Assembly: GCF_011745365.1 (NCBI RefSeq)
Contig: NW_024468914.1
Span: forward strand, 1,014,001 to 1,078,000
DNA length: 64,000 nucleotides
From: Cryphonectria parasitica EP155
Lineage: Eukaryota > Ascomycota > Sordariomycetes > Diaporthales > Cryphonectriaceae
Reading direction: 5' to 3'
The notes below the pieces were generated by a model, which searched no databases, had not been told where the DNA came from, and worked only from the letters and a program-made list of their open reading frames with translations. The translations under genes were made by a program, and so were the position numbers. Every line of letters starts with the position of its first letter. The stretch's first letter is position 1. This document shows positions 1 through 10,488 of the stretch, piece by piece.

Positions 1-1219
1 GAGATCTCCCTCCAACAACGTCGGCCGACAGAGAAGGCTCTCATCCCTTTCTCGCCCTCTCCTATACTTGGTCGCTGTTCTATCCCTTATCACGTGCACG
101 ATTCCAACGTCGCCTTTGCCACGAGGCTCAGACAAGCTGGCTTGCACACAACGCTAGACTTTTTATCACCGTCCCGTCTCAAGTCTTGCTCTCTAGTTGC
201 CGGTTGGCCCACCCTTTTTTTTTCCTTATACACTGCACGCATGCACACACACAAGCACAACTCCCGAGTCATCGCCGAGATTGTTCAAACAGACACACAT
301 CGTCATCCTTTGTATTTTTTGAATTTCTTATTTCAGTCTTGATACAACATCATTCTTGAATTATATATTAGACTACCCACACAATTTCTCCCTTCCTCTG
401 TCCTATTGTTTTCTTCGTTTCTTTCCCCCACCTACGTACATGAATTTGCCGGCTATTCGTATGACTTCCCATTCCAACAAAATAAAATTTTGAAAAGAGT
501 AGGAAGAAGAGGAGAAGGAGGAGGAGGGCAAAGTCTAGGTGTCCATTCGGCTCTGGATCGTCGTCATGGGAGCCGATCACTCCAAATCTTGGTGCGTCCG
601 TTCTCGGTGATACTAGCTCTCTCCCCACATGGCCTATACAGTATTGGGCTCGCGCAAGAAGGGACGGGAACAGTGCTTATCGTTGGTTCATTCGAGCCCA
701 ACCACTCACTCGCCCGCTACCCTCTCTTTACCTATCGTCCACTCGACAACTTGGAATTTGCTTGCTTGATTGATTGATTGTCTAGCTATCAACAACGATC
801 CGGGGTCCCTGTGCTTCGCCTCTCTTTTTTGGGGGGGAATGGAGAGTTTCTTAAGTTTGTACTATCTCGATTCAGCCGCCCGGGGCGCCAAGCTATTCCC
901 ACTTCTCTTTCTCCTACTCTGGGGTTGTTAGAGGTGGTTGATTAGGGTGTTTCGTGTGCACGAACTATGACGAGACGCTGGCCTGGATAGATCGTTTGCA
1001 TTGTGACGACATCTTGGAACTGCTATGATTCTTTTTTGAAATCAGATTCATGATGAGGTCTGCATCTGAAGCCAATCCAATCTACTCAACCTCCTCCTCC
1101 TTCTTCTTCTCTCCCATCAGGCTAACACCTCTCAGGTACTTCTTAGACCATGGAAAATTGGTATCGTTGAGGATGGTTTCAGACTAGACTCGTCCCGTCT
1201 GTGGCCAAGGAGGTCTACC

Positions 1220-1223
<4 letters not shown>

Positions 1224-1252
<29 letters not shown>
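1224..1252. repeat. Poly-A tract of 29 nt
   Basis: An uninterrupted run of A lies about 690 nt upstream of the dioxygenase start. It is a simple homopolymer and may be length-polymorphic. No element boundaries or target-site duplications are evident around it, so a retroposon tail is not supported. Confidence 0.9.
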
Positions 1253-1254
<2 letters not shown>

Positions 1255-1648
1255 AGCTCTGTAGTACTCACTTATCTGGAACCAACGACGCCCCCCCAGG
1301 GCGGGCTGGATACTACTCACGGGGCTGTTTGTCCACCCGATTGTGGACCACTTGGCTATCTTTTGGTCTCTCCTCATGTTTCCCCTCCTCCTCCCTCCTC
1401 TTTCACTCCAAGGGCAGGCAAGGGAAGGGCAGGCAGACGCGGGTATGAGCTACTATGCTTCACAGCAAAAGGGCGTCTGGGGTCCGGATCGCGATGGTGA
1501 TGGCGCCCGCTTATCACTGCGCCACCCAATGAGGTCTTGCCTCACCCTCTGATACATGCACGATACGTACCTATGGGCTTCATGGGGAACGGTTCAGTGC
1601 ACTGTATACCGACGATGATAAGGTCCCTCCGTCATGGTCCATTATAGG

Positions 1649-1655
1649 TATAAAG
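1649..1655 (+). promoter_or_regulatory. TATAAAG box, candidate core promoter
   Basis: A TATAAAG motif lies about 290 nt before the ATG at 1940, followed by a CT-rich then ATC-rich leader, the usual layout of a fungal core promoter. No transcription start can be verified from sequence alone. Confidence 0.4.
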
Positions 1656-1939
1656 ATGGCTGCACTTTCCCTTCCCACGACGCCTCGACAATCCTGGGCA
1701 CATCAGGTCTCTTGATTCTTTTTCCTTCTTCTCGAGATCAATCTACACATTCATCCCATTATCCATCCCCCCTTCCTCTTGGAACACAGATAGAAACGCA
1801 TTACTACTATAATATACCTCTTTTTTTTGGAAACATCACACTTTGACTCTCACAAGTCATCTTAACAACAACATCTATCTATATCTCATCATCTACATCA
1901 TCATCCTCCCCCTCCTCCTTATATCATCATCATATTATC

Positions 1940-3457
1940 ATGGCTGCCGCAGAGGTGTTTGCTCCCAACTTCGGCAGGAAGCCTAGTATGGGCTGGACCG
2001 CGACGCCTCTTATCGTCGAGCCCATGGTCCAGCCTACCCAGCCCGTGCTGGCCAAGGAGAGCTTCAACCCTGAGAAGCACCTCCAGTACTCCCCTCCTTC
2101 CAAGATTCACTCCATGGAGGAGCTCGGCTTTGCTGACAACCACGGCGTGTCGCCCGTTGCCGTCTCTGAGCCCTTCCCTCTATTCACACAAGAAGCTGTT
2201 ATGAGGTTTCGTGAGGAGATTCTGAAGAAGGAGGTTATAGACAACTGCAGCGTCTCTAGCAACATCTCACACTGCCAGCTTCGGGGCTATGCCAGCAAGT
2301 AAGTCACCGTAACCATCCCTTCCACCACGCCTCGATACAGTTATAACAATATTTCTCGCTACCTTTCTCCCGATATATATGAAGACCTTCATCATCGAAA
2401 GGGCTGTAAGCATTCAGAAAAGCTGACCATGTCAACCTTTCACACGAAACAGATATGCGCCATTCGTCTATGACGCATGGAAGAACCCCGAGGTCCTGCG
2501 CATTGTTTCGAACATAGCGGGCGTCGAGCTGACCCCGGCCATGGACTTCGAGATCGCCCACGTCAACCTCTCGGTGCAGTCGCCCGAGCAGATGGACGAG
2601 GAGCTCCGGGCCTACCAGGAGGAGTCGGAAAAGAACGACGACGACAAGGACCCCATCGTCGGCTGGCACACCGACAGCTACCCTTTTGTCTGCGTCACCA
2701 TGCTCTCGGACTGCACCCAGATGATCGGCGGCGAGACCGCACTCCGCACGGGCACCGGCGAGATCATGAAGGTCCGAGGACCTCAGATGGTATGATTGGA
2801 TTCATACGTGAAATCTTCTTCATGGCAACATCAACACCAACATGCAACAACATCATGTCCCACTTGTATATCATCTGAAACTACAAACAGTCTCGATGAT
2901 ACTACACACACACACATCCACATACACACACAACACTTGCGTCCGTAAGGCGCGGCAATATGCTGACGGCAAGCCTCTTTTTTCTTCGTTCGCACAGGGT
3001 TGCGCCGTTGTCCTCCAAGGCAGATACATCGAACACCAAGCCCTTCGCGCCCTCGGTGGCCTCGAGCGTATTAGCAGTGAGTGATAAACCTGAAAACTAA
3101 ACACATACAAGGGACGTCAAAAGCAAGCCCCGTTGCTAACAACATCACTTTCCCCCCTTTCTAGTGGTCACATCCTTCCGCCCCAAGAACCCGCTCATCA
3201 AAGACGACACCTGCCTCACCACCGTCCGCGGCATCTCAGACCTCAAGGAGCTCTACTCCCAGTTCAGTGAGTACCGCCTCGAGATCCTAGAGGAGCGCAT
3301 CCGCGCCGAGCTCAAGGAGATCCGTGAGTCCCGCGCCGCAGGCCGTGGCGTGTCGACACGGAAGCTCAAGGCGTTCCTGGAGGAGCAGCAGCGCTTCCTT
3401 GAACACATGAACTGCGAGATGGTGGACGAGGATAAAGTCGCTGTTGGGATTGTTTAA
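1940..3457 (+). CDS. 2OG-Fe(II) dioxygenase-like protein
   Basis: Four exons (1940-2298, 2453-2789, 2998-3076, 3165-3457) close into a 355-residue protein; all introns have GT/AG ends and the phases agree. The double-stranded beta-helix signature of the 2-oxoglutarate/Fe(II) oxygenases is visible: an HTD triad start at H192/D194, a GGET turn soon after, a distal H245 in a YIEHQA context and a following R264 (SFRP) suited to the 2-oxoglutarate carboxylate. The C-terminal third is charged and probably helical (ELKEIRESR region). No signal peptide or membrane segment is seen, so it is probably cytosolic or nuclear. Substrate is unknown; the family hydroxylates or desaturates small molecules or proteins. 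The split of the iron site over exons 2 and 3 supports the gene model. The start codon follows a long CT-rich leader and is the first ATG of the frame. I recognise the fold signature, not a specific orthologue. Confidence 0.85.
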
Positions 3458-6149
3458 TCCTACGGGATGGATATACACATAACGTATCCAAGCCTCTCTT
3501 TAGGCAAGAGACAACAGATGAAGATGGCTGCTGCGCGGCAAGGGGGAAGACACTGAAGATGGACATTTTCACACGAGGAAGACCAGGACTATCGAGATAT
3601 CATCACTTTGAGCCGATAAGTGCTGTGGGTGAAAAGAGAAAGAGGAGGTTGAGATTTTTACGATCTACACGACCAAATTTTGTTGTTTTTATTTCTTCAT
3701 GGACCAGATTGAGCAAGTCTGTTTTGTTTTGAAGCGTTGCTAGGATTGTTTTGAGGTCTCGCCTTGGATGGTTTGGCGGTCTGTAATTCACAAAGTATCT
3801 TCTCCCACAGATTGCAATCGAAATCTTGGTTTCAACGTATCCACCAATCACACTCATCCTATAGAGAAGCTTCAGAAGTGCAAGATAACCGCAGTGACGA
3901 TCTTCTGATTATCTAAATGCACCATCTTTCCTCGCTACCCACTTTTGGCATCTAGCGGTTGTCTTGTCTTGTTCTGATACTTTATCTCGATACGATAACA
4001 ACGAAGCGGAACGGCAATTCTTCTCTTGCGTATCTTGATCATCACCCAAGGATATAGTATTCAGGCCTTGTCAAGCGCTAGACCATATCTCTCTGAGTCT
4101 ACTTGTCTCTTAAGCGACGATCACATTCTCAATCTCCAAATCGTCTAGTGGTTGTCGTCCGAATTTGACCGCAAGACGCCTCTTGGGGAGATTAAGCCCG
4201 ACTTGTTCCAAGATCATTCGCCCAGGCTACTTATCTATCTGCACACCGTATAACACAGACGCATTCCCACCTGGCACTGAATCGCGCCGAGCTTGATTTC
4301 CCACAAGGTAAGGGTCTTATCTCCGGTATGGCAAGGCAGACCTTGTACCTTCGCAAGACGAGATCTGTCGGTTTGTTGAATAGGGTGAGTGACCTTTTCC
4401 TCTCACGACAGCAGATGTGGAAGATTCTCTTTTATAGTCATCTGCATCAAATCAATATTGCTATCAAGTGCTTGTGGTGGGACCTGGGAGGGACCTCGCA
4501 GGGTAAGCACTATCTTTGAGGTCCAAATCCAACGACAGTCCCTGTGGGTAGAGTACTGTGCTTGGAGATTTCGAGTCTATTCTACAAGCGATAAGGAACT
4601 AACAATCTAAATGGCTGTGGAATGACTCGGAATACAAACGGAGGACTCGCATTTGTTCAATGATTCCAGTATATATTATGAAGAGGCGCGTAAATGATGA
4701 TGATGCACAATCATACCCGATGATTCGGCATCTATCGCTGTCTTGACCACGTAAAAGACAACCCGTTCTTTCAACGCATACCAGTGCACCATCACTTCAT
4801 GGACTATCGACAGTTGACACGCTTGCATTACAACTTGAAGTGCGCTGACAGGCAAGTCTGACCGTAAATCCACAACCGTTAACCACTGGCCTGCTCTGTA
4901 TCATGGTTCAGGCCGACTGTGAGGTCTTATCATTGTACTTTTGCAAATTTCAAAGTGATTCCTTCATGGTTTGTAAAGTCCAGAGTCTGATGAAACCCGA
5001 AAGGAACAACAATGAGTAGCATGACGAGCAGCATTATCACAACCACTGCAGCATAATGACGAACGAGAACTACAACGATACAGTACAACAGATTCAAAGA
5101 GAATGATCCCAAGTCCATTTCGAGTTTGAAGTTTCAAATGGAATACGCAGTGAGCTGGAGCCACCCAATACACCTCTTTGTTGTTGGGCCACTCACAGAA
5201 CATTACCACCGCAATACTTACTTTATACCTGTGCTTTCTCAGATTCTACCTGGACAAGCCCTTCAGAAGGTTGCGATCTAATCAGTGAACTTCAAGTCAA
5301 CTCAACTTAGTCCCAGGTCTCTGGACAAACGACTGGGCAAAAGCTCAAAAAGCAGCTGGTTTGGTAAACTGTGTACCAATGAGTGGATCAATCAACAGCT
5401 AATAAAAGGATTAAGTAGACAGGTTCTTTGTTGGTGTTGTTTGAAGTGATTATAATTATTATAGCAATGCTAATATTCGAGCTTCAAAAGCTTGTATATA
5501 AACCTCCCATGTAAGGAGAGATCTTGCGCAACACCACACATCATCTGTGGCCTCTTCATCCTTCTCGGTGCTGACACTTCTGGAAAAGCTGAGGTCTGTT
5601 CCAGAAGGTTTCTTCGTCCAACGAGACATGAGCAGGCTGCCTTTGCCCCCGTTCTTTTTTTTGCCCCTCCTTCTTCTCGGGTGCAGCAACCGCTCTTTAG
5701 TCTCGTTTCGTCGAGGATTGTCGTGTGATCGAGGCGTCGATAGGGACCAGTGATGCGCGTGGTGTCGGCAGGGTAGTCGGATATGTGGGAGCCGCGCAGT
5801 CCTTCGGGGACCACGTTCGAACTCGTCTAAAAAAAAATGCACCTCCCCTTTCCAATCCCTTCTTCTCTATCTTGGTATCTCCTCCGGCATGCCATTGTTT
5901 CTCGGAGCCTCTCCCCTGTCTGTTAAGGTGGTCCTCCTCGCCTCCACGGCGCAATATGGGGCTTTTTCTCGCCCTCGTTCTTCTTTCCTTCTTGAAGATA
6001 ATGATCGTGATGGCTCCTCCTCCCCAAAATTCCTTTTTCTCCTCCCTTTTTCACCATCCACACATAATTTCGTTGCCAGGTCATGAAGAATAATAGTAAT
6101 CCCAGAAAGCCCCCCATCACAAAGAGACTTTCCCTTCCCACACGCCGTC
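3458..6149. other. Intergenic region, no supported gene
   Basis: The 2.7 kb between the dioxygenase stop and the CFEM stop carries only short overlapping frames without recognisable domains or splice-linked extensions. The middle part (about 4.6-5.5 kb) is relatively AT-rich; the part near 5.6-6.1 kb is CT-rich and lies 3' of the minus-strand CFEM gene, so some of it may be its 3' untranslated region. Confidence 0.55.
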
Positions 6150-6917
6150 TCATAGCACAGCAGCACCAGCGATCATAACCGGCACCACATAGCGAACAAC
6201 ATCCAAGGCCGCCGGCGCCGTAGGCCGCGCCGCACCGCCGACAACAGACGCTGTCACCACGGTGCCCACGCTGCTGTACCCAGTCCAGGTTGGGCTGCTG
6301 CCCTGGCCAGCGCTGCTACCCGTCGTGGCCGTCGTTCCCGACCCGCTCGTGAGCACAGTCCCGGACGTGGAAGAGGCGGATGTCAACGTCGTCGGCGTCG
6401 GCGTCGCCGTCGCCGATGCCCCGGTAACGGTGGCGCTGTTGCTTGCGGGCACGGTGCCGGGTATGAAGCTGCCTGACACGGAGACTGTTCCTGCGGCGCC
6501 TGCTAGCACGGCAGGTGATGCACAGTCACACACTGGGAAGAAGAACGTCAGCCTCTCTGTTGGTCAGGCGAGAAAAAGAAATGAGGACGAAGGAAGCAAG
6601 AAACAGAGGGAAAGAAGATGAGAAAAGAAAGGCATACCGGTGGAGGCACCGTCAATGACGGCCTGGAAACTGGCAGAAGGACATGCTGAAGCCACACACC
6701 CGTCCACAGCAGCGAACAGGGCGGCCGTCTTTTGGCACTGGCAGTCGAAGTCGGTGCCGCCGCAGCCGACTGAGGTGGCGCCGTTGAGGATGCAGTTCTG
6801 GGCGCAGCTGGGGATCACGGACAGCGCGGTGGCCACGCAGTTCTGGGCGAGGGCGAAGTGGTCATGGAAGAGGACGGCGACGAGAGACGTCGATAATAAT
6901 GAAGATGGTAGCTTCAT
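6150..6917 (-). CDS. CFEM-domain, GPI-anchored cell-surface protein
   Basis: Two exons on the minus strand (6917-6638 and 6532-6150; 105-nt intron) give 220 residues. Residues 1-24 form a signal peptide. A CFEM domain follows, with its eight-cysteine pattern at C38, C42, C52, C59, C61, C74, C79 and C95; D56 sits just before the CxC pair, where axial haem-ligand Asp residues lie in studied CFEM proteins. The last CFEM cysteine is encoded at the start of exon 2, which confirms the splice. After the domain comes a Ser/Thr/Gly-rich, probably O-glycosylated stalk and a hydrophobic C-terminal tail (VVPVMIAGAAVL) that ends the protein, as expected of a GPI signal. CFEM proteins act in haem/iron capture, adhesion or host interaction at the cell wall; which applies here is unknown. 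Confidence 0.9.
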
Positions 6918-7110
6918 GCTTTCTTTTTTTTCTTTCTTTTGTGGTCTAGGATATGATATAAAGGGTTGAATATCCTTAGATCCTATCTGTTGACGCAGGG
7001 GAAAGGGGAAATCGTTTCACGATCTCTGAGGTGGGTGGTAGAGAGAGTAGAATAGGATAGGATGGGATAATCACATGTGGCGGGAGGGGGGAGGGCCAGT
7101 CAGATCGAAT

Positions 7111-7127
7111 GGGGGGGGGGGGGGGGG
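7111..7127. repeat. Poly-G tract of 17 nt
   Basis: A run of G about 200 nt upstream of the minus-strand CFEM start. Such tracts are prone to slippage and to length errors in assembly. Confidence 0.8.
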
Positions 7128-8257
7128 AGAGCCGAGGAGGAGGCAGAGGAAAGTCGAAGACTACTACTACTACACTATAGAAGTGGGTATCACGAGCTTC
7201 TTCGGGTTGCGACTGGATGATGTGGAGAGGCCATGGGGCCATGGGTTCCCCCTCGCTGGGAGGGAAATCAGGAAGCTGGGTGGAGGAGGAGAGACTGATG
7301 TAAGCCTTGGCCACTTGGTTACAGTGGGCAAAAATCCGAATAAGTGAGTAGGAAGGCGGAAAAGAAAAATCGCGTACTATAGTATGTAGCTCACCTTCCA
7401 GGAACGTGCCTCCGGGCTCCGCACGGGCGAGTCACCGACGATGTGGTTGAAATTACACCACACAGAACGGATACGAAGAATTACTACGACAACGGTTCTA
7501 CGGCACAACTCATAGTATGACTACTATGGTACATAAGAGGTAGTCCACCCCTGTTTACCCCGCAAACCTTACTTGCCCAAGTGACCAAGATCCTTGGCAA
7601 AGCTCTGCCTGGGGTAGACGCTTGTTGTGTTGTTGCTGGTTCAGTGACCATCCTGGCGGGCCAAGGGAGAGACATTCCAAAGAGATCATCCAAAATCTGA
7701 TGTAGAAGACTTTCACATGTTGGCTTGAAAAGCTCGGTATGATCTCACCGCCCTCCTCTTCAAGCGCAATGCAACCCCAAGAAAAGTAAAATACAACCAG
7801 ATCTAGTCGGAACATATCCTCGACCACACCCCCCTCTTCCTCCCCCTCCTTCGTCTGCCTTGGTTTACACCTTTGTAGCACTCATCTCACCACACGACTT
7901 CCCTACTTGGCAGTCATTGACGTTTCTCTCCGCGGCAGTCGACCATTCAGGGCAAGTATATTACCCAACCCTGACCTCGATTCGGTAGGTCAAGCCGGAT
8001 CCGTTCATCTACTCCGGCCGGGCTGACCGATCTGCAACACCTTGGCCGTCTCTTCATTCTCCAACTTTCTACCTACTATGTATGGTAGACCCTGACTGGC
8101 AACTCTTTCCACCAGGACGAGAAAGACGCAAGGGAGGGGAAAGAAAGCACTGCTGCCAGCAAATTCTGACTGAGGAGAAAAGAGGGGGAAATCGATGCTA
8201 CCCGAACCCCGAATCCGACTCTGTGGCACCCACACCCATTTCGGCCTCAGCCCGGCC

Positions 8258-8277
8258 CTCTCTCTCTCTCTCTCTCT
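8258..8277. repeat. (CT)n microsatellite
   Basis: About ten CT dinucleotides in a pyrimidine-rich stretch, within a gene-free spacer. Confidence 0.8.
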
Positions 8278-8658
8278 TTCTGCCCCTGCAATGCAACGAC
8301 CCCTCACTTGCAGCCGTCGTGATCAGCATGCAGCTATCGACTCGGTTGCATGTGCTTAGCTGCGTTCAGCTCGAAGAGAAAAAAAAGACCGCACATCTTT
8401 CTTTCTCTGTGTCACGTACCATAGTACACACTACCTCTCTCTTTTCCGACTTCCGTATGTTCGCACGTCACGGGCCTCCTCGGCTCCCGTCTTTAGTGGT
8501 CCATTTACGCTGGGGACCTACGCTGATCTCTCCAACCTTTGCCACGTGTGGAGGACTGATGGCCCTGCAGAAGCGCTGGGACAAGCTTTGCCGCGGTTTT
8601 CTAGGCCATCCCCTTCTTTGTTGTTTCTTCCACCTCGTCGAAGAAGCTTCCACACGGA

Positions 8659-8673
8659 GGGGGGGGGGGGGGG
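8659..8673. repeat. Poly-G tract of 15 nt
   Basis: An uninterrupted G run in a gene-free spacer, followed by a purine-rich stretch. Confidence 0.8.
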
Positions 8674-9923
8674 AGGAATAGAAAAGACTAAAATGAGAAT
8701 ATGGGAAAGAGAAGGGAGATCATTAGAATTGAAGCAGGTAGCAAGAAAACCGAAGTTAATGTAATCTCAGTGGATCTCGACCAAGCCCGTAGTGGAGTTG
8801 TTCCAAGGTGTCCGGTGTCCGAGGCGGGAGCTGGAGGGCCCTCCTACCTGCATAAATAGTAACCCCCGACCTGCAGAAAGAGAGCTTTTTATGCACTGCA
8901 CTGACTGAGCGCACTGGTCATTGCGCCGTTGCATTCAACATGTATTCTCTCATATTCACAAGAGGATGACATCTTATAGATTGAATGAAGGCTCCATAGT
9001 ATTTCTGTCTCATTTTGACATTTCCCCCCAATAGGATGTCACATCAGTAAAGAAACCGATGCCGCGCAATCTGCCAAGTTCCTTCATTCATTGATTACAA
9101 TCATGTCAAAGTCAAGTGACTCGTGAGTGGTTGGATTCAAAGGGTTGCTAGTGAGGACGGGGGAGAGGAGTTGTGATCTTTGATCACACTTGACAATAAT
9201 AATAAAAAAAGCCTACGCAAATCCTACCTGCTGCCACAGTAATGTGGAAAATCCTAGGTGGTTTCCGTGGATCCAGAAAATGTCACTTCACGTAATCGCC
9301 AGATCTTACAATGTCAGGTCAGGTTGAGGACTGTGGAACGTGCTTAAATGCATCTCTCTAGTTGAACAGTGATGTAATGAAGGAGGACCTTTATATGAAA
9401 CTCAAAGAATTGTAGCAAATGGGGAAAATAAATTAGAAAAGACTTGTCTACACTCGTCAAAATGTCTACTGCAGTACACAGCTGTGGATGTAGCAAGGTC
9501 ATCAGCCAATGATTGCCTGGAAATTCGTAGTAATACATTTCAAGAAAGCTCATAGTCTGCACACAAACGACACTTGTAAATCTCAATGTCTACCTGGAAC
9601 AGTACCCAAGGCTGGCATCGAAACGTAATTCGTACAATCTTACAACCTATCCAAGCGGATTCCGAGTATTCATCCTCCATCACAGCACCTACACTGTCAT
9701 ACACCAAACCATCTGTCCCGAGATCGTTCGTTCAGTGCCGGCCCACACAGGTGCAGGGCTTCTTCTCCTAGATTGAGATCTATCAGTCAAGTGCAAAAAG
9801 AAAAAGGTTCACAGTTCAGCGAGGAAATTCCTCTAGAAATCGTCACCATAAGAGAATAGTGATCATGAACTAACCAGGCAAAGAAGAAGAGAACACTTTC
9901 TCCTCCTCGACCACCTACACCCC

Positions 9924-10262
9924 CTACTCATCCATTGGCACCACCACATCTAGCCCGCTAACTTGTCGACTCTCGGCATCAAACCCTTCGTTCGCAGCCC
10001 CGTGAAGGGACTGTCTGGACACCACCATCATGCAGTCCTCCGCCTCGAGCCCTCGCTCCCGATATCCCTCTCCCTCGTCGTCTTCCATTCCTCCCCCTGA
10101 GCCAACAGGAAGGCACTGTCTAGCCTGCATGGAGGCAGGAGCTTCCTCATGGCCGAGTATAAGCCCACCGATGTAGGGCGCAGGGGCAGCCATACCAGTG
10201 GGGAGGAGGGCGCTGCTGATGATGGCAGCGAGGGCCAGGACGATGGTGGAGATGGGTTGCAT
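9924..10262 (-). CDS. Small putative secreted protein
   Basis: A single-exon frame of 112 residues. Residues 1 to about 25 form a clear signal peptide: a short N-region, a hydrophobic stretch rich in Ala, Ile and Leu, and an AAPAP cleavage context. The mature part is short, acidic and Gly/Glu-rich, with only two cysteines. I recognise no domain. Support for a real gene comes from the signal peptide and from a TATAAA box on the same strand about 220 nt upstream, with a T/A homopolymer between. It could be a small effector-like or hydrophilic secreted peptide, but an intron extending or altering the C terminus cannot be excluded. Confidence 0.5.
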   Translation of the reverse strand: MQPISTIVLALAAIISSALLPTGMAAPAPYIGGLILGHEEAPASMQARQCLPVGSGGGMEDDEGEGYRERGLEAEDCMMVVSRQSLHGAANEGFDAESRQVSGLDVVVPMDE

Positions 10263-10318
10263 GTTTGCAAGAGAAGGGTGAGCGAATAGTAGAGTGCTGT
10301 GTTGGTCAAAAGCTTTGC

Positions 10319-10345
10319 TTTTTTTTTTTTTTTTTTTTTTTTTTT
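10319..10345. repeat. Poly-T tract of 27 nt
   Basis: An uninterrupted run of T; read on the minus strand it is a poly-A stretch about 60 nt upstream of the small secreted protein's ATG, inside its presumed 5' leader or core promoter. Confidence 0.9.
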
Positions 10346-10481
10346 GCAGTCTGATTGCGGGAGGTGAGGATTTGAATTTATGTTTGTGGTGGGAAACCAG
10401 GTGGCAATCAGCTTCGATGAGAATGGTGAGGTTGATCTGCTTCGCCAGTCAAGACAAACATGTGGAAGGCATGAGCAGAGT

Positions 10482-10488
10482 CTTTATA
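10482..10488 (-). promoter_or_regulatory. TATAAA box of the small secreted protein gene
   Basis: On the minus strand the sequence GGTATAAAGA occurs about 220 nt upstream of the ATG at 10262, a fitting position for a fungal TATA box with a leader of ordinary length. Confidence 0.4.

Larger units (their letters stand above)
1..1939. other. Gene-free leader and upstream region of the dioxygenase gene
   Basis: I find no convincing gene here; the open frames are short, low-complexity and lack splice-linked partners. The stretch is CT-rich, holds a 29-nt A tract (1224-1252) and ends in a leader rich in CATC/ATC repeats just before the ATG at 1940. That fits a fungal promoter with a long 5' untranslated region. 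Confidence 0.6.
6918..9923. other. Intergenic region with G tracts and CT repeat
   Basis: No gene is supported. The region shows G homopolymers (7111-7127 and 8659-8673), a (CT)n microsatellite near 8258-8277 and several CT-rich or purine-rich patches. A 199-codon open frame at 8082-8681 is built from these repeats and has no domain or splice logic. The CFEM promoter must lie at the left end, on the minus strand. Confidence 0.55.

Noticed and set aside
1224..1252. Poly-A tract as a retroposon tail
   Set aside because: No element body, target-site duplication or internal promoter is visible next to it.
8082..8681. 199-codon plus-strand ORF
   Set aside because: Built on CT and G repeats; no domain, no splice partners.
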